Origin: an uncultured Dysgonomonas sp. | Lineage (GTDB): Bacteria; Bacteroidota; Bacteroidia; Bacteroidales; Dysgonomonadaceae | Length of the DNA stretch: 64,000 nt | Reading direction: 5' to 3' | Assembly: GCA_937995835.1 (NCBI GenBank) | Contig: CALKIV010000027.1 | Span: forward strand, 1-64,000 | Part shown: positions 50,625 through 60,602 of the stretch, piece after piece | Position numbering within the stretch: the stretch's first letter is position 1 | How the letters are laid out: each line of letters opens with the position of its first letter | The notes under the pieces: generated by a model | Seen by the model: only the letters and a program-made list of their open reading frames with translations | Databases searched by the model: none | What the model was told of the DNA's origin: nothing | Translations under genes and position numbers: made by a program

Positions 50625-52655
50625 ATGCTGAAATTGATAAAAAACGATCCATGGCTAAAACCATACAGACTACCGATTGAAGGCAGGTATAAATATGCAA
50701 TCCACAAAGAAAAAATACTGACCAACGATGGAGCGATTTCATTATCAGACTTCTCCTCTGGTCATCATTACTTTGGACTTCATAAACTTGCTGAAGGATG
50801 GGTGTTTCGAGAATGGGCTCCTAATGCCAAGGAAATATTTTTGATTGGCACATTTAATGGATGGCAAAGAGAAGATAGGTATAAGCTCTCTCCCATTGGA
50901 GAAGGAAAGTGGGAAATAAAACTCCCATTGGATGCGCTGAAGCATGAAGATCTATACAAACTCATCATCTGCTGGGAAGGTGGAGAAGGCGAACGTATTC
51001 CGGCATGGGCCAACAGAGTTGTTCAGGATATTCAAACTAAGTTATTCAGTGCACAAGTATGGAATCCTAACACCCCATATCAGTTTAAAGTAAAAAACTT
51101 TAAACCAGACACCAATCCTCTTTTGATCTACGAATGCCACATAGGAATGGGCACAAGTGAAGAAAAAGTGGGAACATACGATGAGTTCAGAAAAAACATT
51201 CTTCCTCGAATAAAAGCAGATGGCTACAATGCAATTCAGGTAATGGCAATTCAAGAGCACCCCTATTATGGATCTTTTGGCTATCATGTATCTAGTTTTT
51301 TTGCTCCATCCTCACGTTTTGGAACACCCGATGAACTAAAACATCTGATTGACGAAGCACACAGCATGGGCATCACTGTCATCATGGACTTGGTGCACTC
51401 ACATGCTGTAAAAAACGAATTAGAAGGCTTAGGTAAATTTGACGGCACTCTATATCAATACTTTCACGAAGGAGCACGCAGGGAACACCCAACATGGGAT
51501 TCACTATGCTTTGACTATGGCAAGAACGAGGTCATTCACTTCCTACTTTCCAATTGTAAATATTGGTTGGAAGAGTTCAATTTCGATGGATTCAGATTCG
51601 ATGGTGTCACCTCTATGCTCTATTATAGCCATGGCATAGAACAATCTTTCATGAGCTATGACGACTACTATGATGGAGGCACAGATGGAGATGCTCTTTG
51701 CTACATCACTCTAGCCAACAAGATGATCCATGAGTTTAAACCCAAAGCCATAACCATTGCCGAAGAAGTTAGCGGTATGCCCGGTTTAGCTACTCCTGTG
51801 GCAGACGGAGGATATGGTTTTGACTATCGGATGGCATTAAACATCCCTGACTATTGGATCAAAATGATCAAAGAGAAGAAGGACGAAGACTGGCATCCAT
51901 CGGGAATCTTTTGGGAACTAACCAACAGAAGAGCCGACGAGAAAACAATCTCGTATGCCGAAAGTCACGACCAAGCCTTAGTTGGAGACAAAACAATCGT
52001 TTTCAGACTAATTGACTCTGACATGTATTGGCATATGTCTAAACTCTATGGCAGTTCGCAGACTACAGACCGAGGCATTGCTCTCCACAAGATGATTAGA
52101 TTAGTAACAGCATCAACCATCAATGGAGGATACCTCAACTTTATGGGTAATGAATTTGGACATCCCGAATGGGTAGATTTTCCACGCGAAGGTAATGGTT
52201 GGTCGTATAAATATGCCAAGCGCCAATGGGAACTTGTAGATGATAAAAACTTAAAATATCACTTCCTAGGAGACTTTGACAGAGATATGCTAAATTTAAT
52301 ATCTTCAGTCAAAAAATTTCAGGAGACAAAATTAGTGAAACTCTGGGACAATAATGACGACCAAATTCTTGCATATGAGCGAGAAGGACTGGTATTTGTC
52401 TTCAATTTCAACCCCACTACATCTTTCACTGACTATAAGATTCTTGCTCCAGTTGGCAAATATCAAATGATATTCAATACTGATTCTGCAATTTATGGAG
52501 GAAACGATTTAGCAGACCCATCTGTGACACACTTTACCCAAGCAGACCCTCTATATGAAAAAGAGGGCAAAGGATGGCTCAGCCTATACATTCCTTCCCG
52601 CACTGCATTTGTATTGAAAAGCATAAAACCCAGTGGAACGGATAAGAAAAGTTAA
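50625..52655 (+). CDS. glgB: 1,4-alpha-glucan branching enzyme (GH13)
   Basis: 676 residues. It introduces alpha-1,6 branches into glycogen in the cytosol. An N-terminal CBM48/E-set domain (GWVFREWAPNAKEIFLIGTF) is followed by the GH13 barrel. Barrel landmarks are IYECHIGMGTSEEKVGTY, the region II/III helices with MDLVHSHAVKN, the nucleophile Asp in FDGFRFDGVTSM (near residue 325), the acid/base Glu in ITIAEEVSGMPG (near 379) and YAESHDQALVGDK. An all-beta C-terminal domain closes it. The organisation and motif spelling resemble the eukaryote-like (GBE1-type) branching enzymes common in Bacteroidota. Other glycogen genes are not in the window. Confidence 0.93.
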   Translation: MLKLIKNDPWLKPYRLPIEGRYKYAIHKEKILTNDGAISLSDFSSGHHYFGLHKLAEGWVFREWAPNAKEIFLIGTFNGWQREDRYKLSPIGEGKWEIKLPLDALKHEDLYKLIICWEGGEGERIPAWANRVVQDIQTKLFSAQVWNPNTPYQFKVKNFKPDTNPLLIYECHIGMGTSEEKVGTYDEFRKNILPRIKADGYNAIQVMAIQEHPYYGSFGYHVSSFFAPSSRFGTPDELKHLIDEAHSMGITVIMDLVHSHAVKNELEGLGKFDGTLYQYFHEGARREHPTWDSLCFDYGKNEVIHFLLSNCKYWLEEFNFDGFRFDGVTSMLYYSHGIEQSFMSYDDYYDGGTDGDALCYITLANKMIHEFKPKAITIAEEVSGMPGLATPVADGGYGFDYRMALNIPDYWIKMIKEKKDEDWHPSGIFWELTNRRADEKTISYAESHDQALVGDKTIVFRLIDSDMYWHMSKLYGSSQTTDRGIALHKMIRLVTASTINGGYLNFMGNEFGHPEWVDFPREGNGWSYKYAKRQWELVDDKNLKYHFLGDFDRDMLNLISSVKKFQETKLVKLWDNNDDQILAYEREGLVFVFNFNPTTSFTDYKILAPVGKYQMIFNTDSAIYGGNDLADPSVTHFTQADPLYEKEGKGWLSLYIPSRTAFVLKSIKPSGTDKKS

Positions 52656-52702
52656 TACCCATTTTTAGAATAAACGGGATGCAAAAAACACAAAAATAGA
52701 AG

Positions 52703-52710
52703 TATCTTTG
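52703..52710 (+). promoter_or_regulatory. -7 promoter element (TATCTTTG) of the mannose-6-phosphate isomerase gene
   Basis: An exact TAnnTTTG match, 34 bp upstream of the ATG at 52745. Confidence 0.6.
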
Positions 52711-52744
52711 TAAATAAGATCAATCAATCATTAATATAATTACA

Positions 52745-53719
52745 ATGAGCTTATATCCATTAAAATTTACTCCTATCCTAAAATCAATCATTTGGGGGGG
52801 AGACCAAATATGCAAATTTAAAGACATCCAACCACATCAAAGTGGCATTGGAGAAAGCTGGGAAATTTCCGGTGTAGAAGGTAATGTATCCACCGTATCC
52901 GAAGGAAGCCTAAGAGGTCAAGAATTGGACAAACTGATTGCCCAATACAAGGGAGAATTGGTAGGAGAATCTGTTTACAAAAAATTTGGAGACAAATTCC
53001 CTCTATTGATCAAGTTTATCGATGCACGTGACAATCTGTCAATTCAAGTACATCCCGATGATGAATTAGGGATGAAACGCCACAACTCATTTGGCAAAAC
53101 CGAAATGTGGTACGTAATCAAAGCCGAGAAGGATGCCTTCTTATATTCTGGTTTTGCTAAAGAAATGACTCCTGACGAATATGTAAAAAGCATCGAAGAC
53201 AACACATTCATCGATTACCTTGATCAACATAAAGTGAAGCCTGGAGATGTTTTCTTCCTTCCAGCTGGACGCGTTCATGCCATTGGAGCAGGCACATTCA
53301 TAGCAGAAATACAACAAACCTCAAATATCACCTATCGCATTTATGACTACAATCGTAAAGATGCAAATGGAAATACTAGAGAACTGCATACAGAGCTTGC
53401 TAAAGATGCCATAGATTTCAAACGATACGACAATCATCAGAGCCAATATGTAGCCAAGAAAGATGAAGCAGTATTGCTAGAGACTTGTCAATACTTCACA
53501 ACCAACGTACTAGAAGTAGAGCATAAATTGAGCAGAGACTACTCTAAGATCGATTCATTTGTCATCCAAATCTGCATGGAAGGTGCATGCACCATTACAG
53601 ACGATAAAGGGAACAAAACAGAAGTAAAACAAGGTGAATCTATCCTATACCCTGCCAATACTCAAAATATAACAATTGAGCCTAAAGGTAGCGTACACCT
53701 ATTGGAGACGTATGTATAA
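52745..53719 (+). CDS. manA: Class I mannose-6-phosphate isomerase
   Basis: 324 residues, the short bacterial form. It interconverts mannose-6-phosphate and fructose-6-phosphate in the cytosol, feeding GDP-mannose and GDP-fucose synthesis. Motifs: PILKSIIWGGDQI at the start, ESWEISG, zinc ligands in LSIQVHPDDELG (near residue 100), FFLPAGRVHAIGAGTFIAEIQQ and a C-terminal cupin-like half (KQGESILYPAN). It supplies precursors that the fucosyltransferase locus would need, although the genes are ~7 kb apart. The ferrochelatase gene begins 9 bp after its stop, suggesting co-transcription. Confidence 0.93.
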   Translation: MSLYPLKFTPILKSIIWGGDQICKFKDIQPHQSGIGESWEISGVEGNVSTVSEGSLRGQELDKLIAQYKGELVGESVYKKFGDKFPLLIKFIDARDNLSIQVHPDDELGMKRHNSFGKTEMWYVIKAEKDAFLYSGFAKEMTPDEYVKSIEDNTFIDYLDQHKVKPGDVFFLPAGRVHAIGAGTFIAEIQQTSNITYRIYDYNRKDANGNTRELHTELAKDAIDFKRYDNHQSQYVAKKDEAVLLETCQYFTTNVLEVEHKLSRDYSKIDSFVIQICMEGACTITDDKGNKTEVKQGESILYPANTQNITIEPKGSVHLLETYV

Positions 53720-53728
53720 ACCTAAATA

Positions 53729-54688
53729 ATGAAAGGATTATTATTAGTCAACACAGGTAGCCCTGCCAGTCCCCAACCCAAAGATGTAAAAATGTTTATC
53801 GAAGCCATGCTGTCAGACCCTCTGGTCATGACAGTGCCTGATTGGTTTCGTACCATCTTGGTGAAAGGCATTATAGGACCAACGCGACAATTTGCTTCTG
53901 CTAAAAAGTACAGCCTTATTTGGGACGAAGAAATAAATACCTCTACCCTGATCAACAATGCCAAAGAACTGGCTAAAAAAGTGGAAGAACAGGCCAAGAT
54001 TCCAGTAGAAGTCGGCATGAGATACCTAGAACCTTGCATCACCAAGGCGCTAACTAAACTCGCAGTCCGAAATAGCGAATTAACTGAAGTAGTTGTGCTG
54101 CCACTCTTTCCGCATTATGCGCAATCGTCCTACCAGACTGTTGTGGAGAAAGTGCAAGACTGCTATCAAAGAGGTGAATATACTTTCAGTCTTCGCATCA
54201 TTGAGCCATATTTCAATCACAAAGAATACATTGATGCCATATGCGAAAGCATAAAACCCTATCTGAGGGACGACTACGAGCGTATCTTATTCAATTTTCA
54301 TAGTCTTCCCCTCAGCCATGTGGAAGAGGGCTTCGAAAAAGGAGTAGAATTTGACTATGTCTATCAAGTCAAGGAAACCGTTCGCTTAATTACACACCAG
54401 ATGGATTTAGAAGCCAAGAAAGTAAGAGTGGTTTTCTCTTCTGCATTTGGCAAAAAATGGCTTGAGCCTTCCTTGGACGACCAAGTGGGAGAAATGGCAG
54501 AAGAAGGAATCAAAAAAATACTGGTTGTTTCACCAGGCTTTGCCTCAGACAATCTAGAAACACTATACGACATAGACATTGCAGCCAAAGATATCTTTAT
54601 CAATAAAGGTGGTGAGCAATTGACCTATATCCCTTGCCTCAATGCTTCACAAGCATGGGTAGACGCTATACAACAGATTATATTATGA
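53729..54688 (+). CDS. hemH: Ferrochelatase
   Basis: 319 residues. It inserts iron into protoporphyrin IX (or coproporphyrin III) as a late step of heme synthesis, normally at the inner membrane face. The family signature is present: GLLLVNTGSPASPQPKDVKMF at the start, LFPHYAQSSYQTV, the catalytic His in ILFNFHSLPLSHVEEG and the late SSAFGKKWLEPSLDD and FASDNLETLYDID with a conserved Glu. No Fe-S cysteine cluster is seen at the C-terminus. The stop overlaps the ATG of a family 4 glycosyltransferase gene by 4 bp. No other heme genes adjoin. Confidence 0.93.
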   Translation: MKGLLLVNTGSPASPQPKDVKMFIEAMLSDPLVMTVPDWFRTILVKGIIGPTRQFASAKKYSLIWDEEINTSTLINNAKELAKKVEEQAKIPVEVGMRYLEPCITKALTKLAVRNSELTEVVVLPLFPHYAQSSYQTVVEKVQDCYQRGEYTFSLRIIEPYFNHKEYIDAICESIKPYLRDDYERILFNFHSLPLSHVEEGFEKGVEFDYVYQVKETVRLITHQMDLEAKKVRVVFSSAFGKKWLEPSLDDQVGEMAEEGIKKILVVSPGFASDNLETLYDIDIAAKDIFINKGGEQLTYIPCLNASQAWVDAIQQIIL

Positions 54689-55863
54689 TTTTCTCTAAAA
54701 AAAAACGCTTTATTATTTTCAATGACGGTTTGACTAAAGGTGGAACCGAACAGTTACTGATCAACCTATTGGCACATTTGGTGCAAAAGGACTGTGACGT
54801 AACCCTCATCCTTCTTGAAGAATCTGACAAAAACATCATGTTAGACAAAATTCCTGAAGAAGTGAAGATAAAATACCTATTCAGCACACAAGACTCCAAC
54901 TTTGCTAAAAAGCGAGGCGAGCTGAAAATGATCTATAAAACAAAATCATTTATGGCTGCTAGGGAAATATTTGAGGAAGACTACGACGAAGTCATCTGTT
55001 TCAAAGAAGGCTTTTATGCTAAAATGTTTAGCCAATGGGGAATTCCTAAAACCCTTTGGGTGCATAACATTTTATATAAAAGAGAATATGAAATCAACAG
55101 CCTGAGAGACAAATTCTCTGTATGGCTTAATAAAAAAAAGATAGCAAAAACACAAGAAAGCTACTCAGCTTACGAGAGAGTGATATGCGTTTCTGAAGCC
55201 TGCAAAAAAGCCTATGTAAATATCGTTTATGACGGCTATCTACCCATTCAAGACATAAGAATCGTTCCCAATGCCATCAAGCAAGAAGACGTGATTGCCT
55301 TGAGCAAGGAAGACATCAGCGACCATTGGCAAACCAAGGAAGGAGTCAACTTTATTTTAATGGCAAGGCAGTCTCCAGAAAAGAGGATAGACCGTGTGAT
55401 TAATGCCTCTAAAAAGCTATTAGACGAAGGCTATAAATTCAATGTTCATATACTTGGACAAGGAAGCAACAGCGATGAATTCATAAAAACCATCGTAGAC
55501 TTGGCTCTGGAGGATGTCATTTCACTCTATGGAGATATCGACAATCCATATCCATATATCAAAAAAGCAGACTGGCTGATCTGCTCATCCGAGAGAGAGA
55601 GCTTTTCACTAGCCATTCTTGAAGCCATGATACTAGGCACGCCTATCATCACCACTGACTGTGGAGGACCAACCAACATTGTGGAGAACGGTAGATATGG
55701 ACTACTCACTGAAAATAGTAGCGAGGGAGTATATACCGGCATGAAGACTGTCCTTGATGATACCACTCTGCAAACAAAATATTCAACTGAACAAGAAAAG
55801 GTTCTTAGTTACTACAAATATGAAAATTGGATAAAGACAGTGAACAAGCTCTTATCAGTATAA
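54685..55863 (+). CDS. Family 4 glycosyltransferase
   Basis: 392 residues from the ATG at 54685. An earlier in-frame ATG at 54634 lies deep in hemH and is less likely. It has two Rossmann-like halves of the GT-B fold. The N-half has FNDGLTKGGTEQLLINLLAHL (quoted in part), with the glycine-rich acceptor loop. The C-half has MARQSPEKRIDRVINA, VHILGQGSN and the E-x7-E donor site in SSERESFSLAILEAM, followed by IITTDCGGPTNIVENGRYG. It is a retaining cytosolic enzyme adding a sugar from a nucleotide donor; donor and acceptor are unknown. The 4-bp overlap with hemH implies translational coupling of unrelated functions. Confidence 0.88.
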   Translation: MIFSKKKRFIIFNDGLTKGGTEQLLINLLAHLVQKDCDVTLILLEESDKNIMLDKIPEEVKIKYLFSTQDSNFAKKRGELKMIYKTKSFMAAREIFEEDYDEVICFKEGFYAKMFSQWGIPKTLWVHNILYKREYEINSLRDKFSVWLNKKKIAKTQESYSAYERVICVSEACKKAYVNIVYDGYLPIQDIRIVPNAIKQEDVIALSKEDISDHWQTKEGVNFILMARQSPEKRIDRVINASKKLLDEGYKFNVHILGQGSNSDEFIKTIVDLALEDVISLYGDIDNPYPYIKKADWLICSSERESFSLAILEAMILGTPIITTDCGGPTNIVENGRYGLLTENSSEGVYTGMKTVLDDTTLQTKYSTEQEKVLSYYKYENWIKTVNKLLSV

Positions 55864-56044
55864 AAGGAGCAACTCTGTCAAAACTAACACTAAAGGAAGA
55901 TCAACACTGCTTAAAAATAGTTATTAACAATAAGAAAGAGTTTTCAACAAGTTTGGAAGGTTAGATTCTATAAGTGCCATCCAACTTTCAAAAAATGCTT
56001 ATCTTCGTTTATCAAAACTCACTAATTATTTTAGATAAAATTAT

Positions 56045-56806
<762 letters not shown>

Positions 56807-56809
<3 letters not shown>

Positions 56810-56814
56810 CTTTG
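56807..56814 (+). promoter_or_regulatory. -7 promoter element (TAACTTTG) overlapping the parA stop codon
   Basis: TAACTTTG matches TAnnTTTG exactly, and its first three bases are the parA TAA. Use of this box would give parB its own transcript with a ~115-nt leader. Confidence 0.5.
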
Positions 56815-56831
56815 TGTTCTAAAAGCATTTT

Positions 56832-56881
56832 ATCCTAATATTTAATTGTAATATTGCCAACATTACAGTTGATGTTAGGAT
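56832..56881 (+). promoter_or_regulatory. Nested hairpin in the parB leader
   Basis: An outer stem (ATCCTAA at 56832-56838 with TTAGGAT at 56875-56881) encloses an inner stem (TGTAAT at 56847-56852 with ATTACA at 56862-56867). No T-run follows. It may be a structured 5' leader or an attenuator-like element of parB. Confidence 0.35.
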
Positions 56882-56935
56882 TTGGTATAATTAAATTAAA
56901 GAAGATATTCGTATCTCAAAACTACAATTTGAACT

Positions 56936-57841
56936 ATGTCTAAAAAACCCGCATTAGGAAGAGGGCTCGATGCACTTATTACGTTGGATGAAATAAAAAC
57001 AGAAGGATCATCTTCTATCAACGAGATCAGTTTATCCAAAATAAAAGCAAATCCGGGACAGCCTCGCCAAATATTTGACGAAGAAGCATTACAAGAGCTT
57101 GCCATGTCTATCCGCCAGATAGGGGTGATACAGCCTGTAACACTACGCGAAGTGGGTAACGATGAATACCAAATCATTGCTGGAGAAAGACGTTACAGAG
57201 CGGCTAAAGAAGCCGGATTGACGGCTATCCCTGCCTATGTGAAAACGGCAGCTGACGAAACCGTCATGGAAATGGCTTTGATCGAAAACATTCAACGTGA
57301 AGACTTAAATTCAATTGAAATTGCGTTGGCATACCAAAAACTGATAGAAACTTACGACCTTACCCAAGAACGCTTGAGTGAAAGAGTAGGTAAAAAAAGA
57401 GCCACCATTGCCAATTATCTTAGACTATTAAAGTTGCCTGCCGAAATACAGATGGGTATCAGAGATCGCAGAATAGATATGGCACATGCACGTACACTGG
57501 TAACCTTGGATGATGTATCAGCACAATTAGAAGTGTATGAACTGATTCTTGAAGAAGGATTATCTGTCCGAAAAGTAGAAGAATACGTCAGAGCAATCAA
57601 CGAAGGCGAAAAATTAGAAGAACTCCTGAAAGAAGAAAAAGCTGTAAACACAGTGAAAAAAGGAGGCGTTAAAAAAGCAACTCCAGAAGAGTTTGAACTT
57701 CTAAAAAGGCATCTTTCTAAATTCTTCAAAACCAATGTGCAACTGACATGCAACGAACAAGGCAAAGGAAGAATTAGCATTCCTTTCAAAACTGAAGAAG
57801 AGCTGGAAAAGCTAATTTCAATATTTGACCAATTGAAATAA
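56936..57841 (+). CDS. parB: Chromosome-partitioning protein ParB
   Basis: 301 residues. It binds parS sites near the origin and spreads as a CTP-dependent clamp. The N-terminal tail KPALGRGLDALI is the conserved ParA-contacting sequence. The CTPase domain has GQPRQIFDEEALQELA, and the GERRYRAAKEAG motif contacts CTP and DNA. The helix-turn-helix segment LSERVGKKRATIANYLRLLKLP reads parS, and a C-terminal dimerisation helix closes the protein. All domains are complete. It lies 126 bp after parA with a possible promoter of its own and a structured leader. The DUF5683 gene starts 23 bp after its stop. Confidence 0.95.
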   Translation: MSKKPALGRGLDALITLDEIKTEGSSSINEISLSKIKANPGQPRQIFDEEALQELAMSIRQIGVIQPVTLREVGNDEYQIIAGERRYRAAKEAGLTAIPAYVKTAADETVMEMALIENIQREDLNSIEIALAYQKLIETYDLTQERLSERVGKKRATIANYLRLLKLPAEIQMGIRDRRIDMAHARTLVTLDDVSAQLEVYELILEEGLSVRKVEEYVRAINEGEKLEELLKEEKAVNTVKKGGVKKATPEEFELLKRHLSKFFKTNVQLTCNEQGKGRISIPFKTEEELEKLISIFDQLK

Positions 57842-57864
57842 ATCCAAAGCATCCAGAGCCCAAT

Positions 57865-58557
57865 ATGAAAAGAGGATTAACAATCACGTTATTTTTCCTA
57901 GCTAGTTTTATTACAACACTTCCCTTATATGCTCAAAACGAAAATGAGCCTATTGCTAGCGACACTGTTACTCCTAATATATTTGTAACAGATACACTTA
58001 CGAAAAGTGAAAAGATTCAGCTAGAAAAAGAAGTTGGGATCAAATTTGTCGATAGTTTTTCACCGGACCCATCTAAGGCTGCTCTGTATGCAGCTATTTT
58101 CCCTGGATTGGGACAGATATATAACCGAAAATACTGGAAGCTTCCCATCGTTTATGGTGGATTTTTAGGTGTTGCATATGCCATTACGTGGAATGGAAAT
58201 ATGCACAATGATTATAAAAATGCCTTCAAAGACTTGATGACTGACCCACGAAACAAAACAAGGTGGCACGAATTTGTCACAGACCCCTCTAAAGTGCTTA
58301 ATTCAGAGACAGAATTTAACAGAACCAGAGATTTCTTGAAACGTCGAAGAGATTACTTCAGACGAAATAGAGACCTCGCAATCATAGTAGGCGTTGGCTT
58401 ACACGCCCTTTGCATTATTGATGCATATGTAGATGCACACCTCTACAACTTCGATGTCACTCCAGACTTATCAATGAAAATGATGCCCGTTGTTTGGGGA
58501 CCATCTGAAATTTCTCCCTCTGCAAGTTTCGGAATTCAATGCAATATTGTATTTTAG
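57865..58557 (+). CDS. DUF5683-family membrane protein
   Basis: 230 residues. A signal peptide (about 1-24, ending TLPLYAQ) is followed by a short linker and the DUF5683 core: PDPSKAALYAAIFPGLGQIYN, KYWKLPIVYGGFLGVAYAI and FLKRRRDYFRRNRDLAIIVG. Two to three membrane helices lie in the core. The C-terminus (SPSASFGIQCNIVF) ends like an outer-membrane beta-strand. The role is unknown. In Bacteroidota this family sits regularly between parB and a LysM lytic transglycosylase gene, as here, which suggests a link to cell division or wall maintenance. Confidence 0.85.
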   Translation: MKRGLTITLFFLASFITTLPLYAQNENEPIASDTVTPNIFVTDTLTKSEKIQLEKEVGIKFVDSFSPDPSKAALYAAIFPGLGQIYNRKYWKLPIVYGGFLGVAYAITWNGNMHNDYKNAFKDLMTDPRNKTRWHEFVTDPSKVLNSETEFNRTRDFLKRRRDYFRRNRDLAIIVGVGLHALCIIDAYVDAHLYNFDVTPDLSMKMMPVVWGPSEISPSASFGIQCNIVF

Positions 58558-58602
58558 CAGAATAGACTAAACTCTTTTACAAACTTCAACCCGAGAATAA
58601 CC

Positions 58603-60513
58603 ATGTTTAAAGAAATATTATTAGGTAGTTTTATCTTCATCGGATCCGTTTCTAATCTTTTTGCCAGCAAAATGCAAGAGGATGGTGATGCCGGGAAGAA
58701 AAGAAATGCACTGACAACAGCAGATTTTCCTGCTGACATGGAAAGAAACTATGACGCGCTCTTAGAAAATTGGGCAACAAAAACTCAGGCACTGCCTGAC
58801 TGCACCTACGAAACAAGCGACCCTGTCCTTTTTTCTGACTCTGAATATACACAACGCCTCTACGCTTTACCTAGCCAAATGGAGCTAGCCTTCAATCCTA
58901 TTGTCAAACAGTTCATCGAAATGTATGCCAATAGAAGAAGAGGACAAGTGAGCTATATGCTAGGACAAGGACAATATTATTTTCCAATGTTCGAAGAAGA
59001 ATTGGACAAACAAGGATTACCATTAGAACTAAAATATTTACCGGTTATAGAATCGGCACTCAACCCAGTAGCACGATCAAGAGTTGGCGCTTCAGGTCTG
59101 TGGCAGTTCATGTCAGCAACTGGAAAATTGTATAAACTAGAAATAAACAGTCTTGTAGACGAACGTCTTGATCCCCATAAGTCAACGCAAGCAGCAGTAA
59201 AATATCTAAAAGACATGTACGAGATCTACAAGGATTGGAACTTGGTGATTGCTGCCTACAACTGCGGACCTGGAAACGTGAATAAAGCGATCCGTCGAAG
59301 TGGAGGAAAAAGAGACTATTGGGAAATCTATCCCTACCTACCTAAAGAAACAAGAGGTTATGTGCCTGCATTTATTGCAGCAACATACATCATGAGCTAT
59401 CATACTGATCATAATATATGCATCAGACAATCTGAACTACCAACACTTATCGACACACTGAACATAAACAAGCTGGTTCACTTCGAACAAATTTCAGACA
59501 TGTTAAACATTCCAGTGGAGGATATCAGAAAGCTAAACCCTCAGTTCAGAGCAGACATCATACCTGGCGAATATAAATCATATGCTTTGAAATTACCTAT
59601 TTCACAATTATCAGCCTTCATTGCAAAAGAAGATACTATCTACAACCACCGTGCCGAAGAGTTATTGACACACAAGCGCACTCGTGACATTGCCTCATTA
59701 GGCAACGCCTCAGCAGCTGGTGGAGGAGGATATGCCACGCATAAAGTGAGAAGAGGAGAAACTCTAGGTGCCATTGCTATGCGCTATAGAGTATCTGTTT
59801 CGCAACTTAAAAATTGGAATGGGATGAGATCAGACCGATTAAACATCGGACAAAATCTAAAAGTATCTGCCTACATTGCTCCTAAAAAGGAAGCAACAAA
59901 AGCCTCCCCTTCGCAAGTAAAACAAGACAAAATAACGGACTTCTTTGTAGACAACGGAGTACTGAAAAAGACTACCACCGTAACAAAGAAAACAACAACA
60001 AACTATCAAGTAAAAAAAGGTGACAGCTGGGCAAATATTGCTAAAAACACAGGAGCAAGCATAGCTGACATTAAGCAATGGAACAACATAAGAAACAATA
60101 AACTTGTTGCAGGTAGAAATCTTAAAATACATAAAACTGAGGTAAGAGAAGAGTTGACAGAAGTAGCTAAACCACAAAACGTAACGATGGGACTTGCTAC
60201 AGATGCTCAAGCATACTTTGACACCTATGTAGATGGGCTAGATCTACCCACTCCTACTGCTACCTTAGGCATATTAGGATCTGAAGGAGATGCAACAAAA
60301 GAATTTGAAGACAACGCCTCTATCCTAGAGCAAGCATTGGCTATCTACCACAATGTTATATATGGTGAAACGCTGTCTCAAATAGCTGAGAGATATAATG
60401 TTACAGTAGAAGACATCCTTTCGTGGAATAATATAACAGAAGCAAGTAGCACCAATATAGCGAAGCTTTTGATCATATTACCTCAAGACGAAGAGTCTAA
60501 GAACAACGTATAA
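58603..60513 (+). CDS. LysM-domain lytic transglycosylase (MltD-like)
   Basis: 636 residues with an N-terminal signal sequence, so periplasmic or outer-membrane-associated. The SLT domain (about residues 130-260) has the catalytic Glu in YLPVIESALNP, the family block RVGASGLWQFMSATGK and AAYNCGPGNVNKAI. Three LysM peptidoglycan-binding repeats follow at about 378-422 (THKVRRGETLGAIAM), 467-510 (NYQVKKGDSWANIAK) and 582-627 (YHNVIYGETLSQIAE). It cleaves the MurNAc-GlcNAc bond to 1,6-anhydro ends in wall remodelling. Neighbours (parAB, DUF5683) suggest a division-linked role. A terminator-like hairpin follows. Confidence 0.93.
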   Translation: MFKEILLGSFIFIGSVSNLFASKMQEDGDAGKKRNALTTADFPADMERNYDALLENWATKTQALPDCTYETSDPVLFSDSEYTQRLYALPSQMELAFNPIVKQFIEMYANRRRGQVSYMLGQGQYYFPMFEEELDKQGLPLELKYLPVIESALNPVARSRVGASGLWQFMSATGKLYKLEINSLVDERLDPHKSTQAAVKYLKDMYEIYKDWNLVIAAYNCGPGNVNKAIRRSGGKRDYWEIYPYLPKETRGYVPAFIAATYIMSYHTDHNICIRQSELPTLIDTLNINKLVHFEQISDMLNIPVEDIRKLNPQFRADIIPGEYKSYALKLPISQLSAFIAKEDTIYNHRAEELLTHKRTRDIASLGNASAAGGGGYATHKVRRGETLGAIAMRYRVSVSQLKNWNGMRSDRLNIGQNLKVSAYIAPKKEATKASPSQVKQDKITDFFVDNGVLKKTTTVTKKTTTNYQVKKGDSWANIAKNTGASIADIKQWNNIRNNKLVAGRNLKIHKTEVREELTEVAKPQNVTMGLATDAQAYFDTYVDGLDLPTPTATLGILGSEGDATKEFEDNASILEQALAIYHNVIYGETLSQIAERYNVTVEDILSWNNITEASSTNIAKLLIILPQDEESKNNV

Positions 60514-60540
60514 AACAGTTTATTACAACACTTTACCAAT

Positions 60541-60570
60541 TTTCCCCTTTCCAAACGACTGGGGAAAGTT
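60541..60570 (+). terminator. Probable terminator after the lytic transglycosylase gene
   Basis: A 7-bp stem TTTCCCC (60541-60547) with GGGGAAA (60561-60567), then GTTTTATTTT. An alternative pairing CTTTCC/GGAAAG overlaps it. It lies 27 bp after the stop. Confidence 0.6.
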
Positions 60571-60602
60571 TTATTTTATATAATACTAATTTGTGATTAA
60601 TC

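Noticed and set aside
55921..55949. TTATTAACA and TTTTCAACA before parA as a possible origin
   Set aside because: Both differ from the DnaA consensus, there are only two, and no dnaA gene or parS palindrome is in view.
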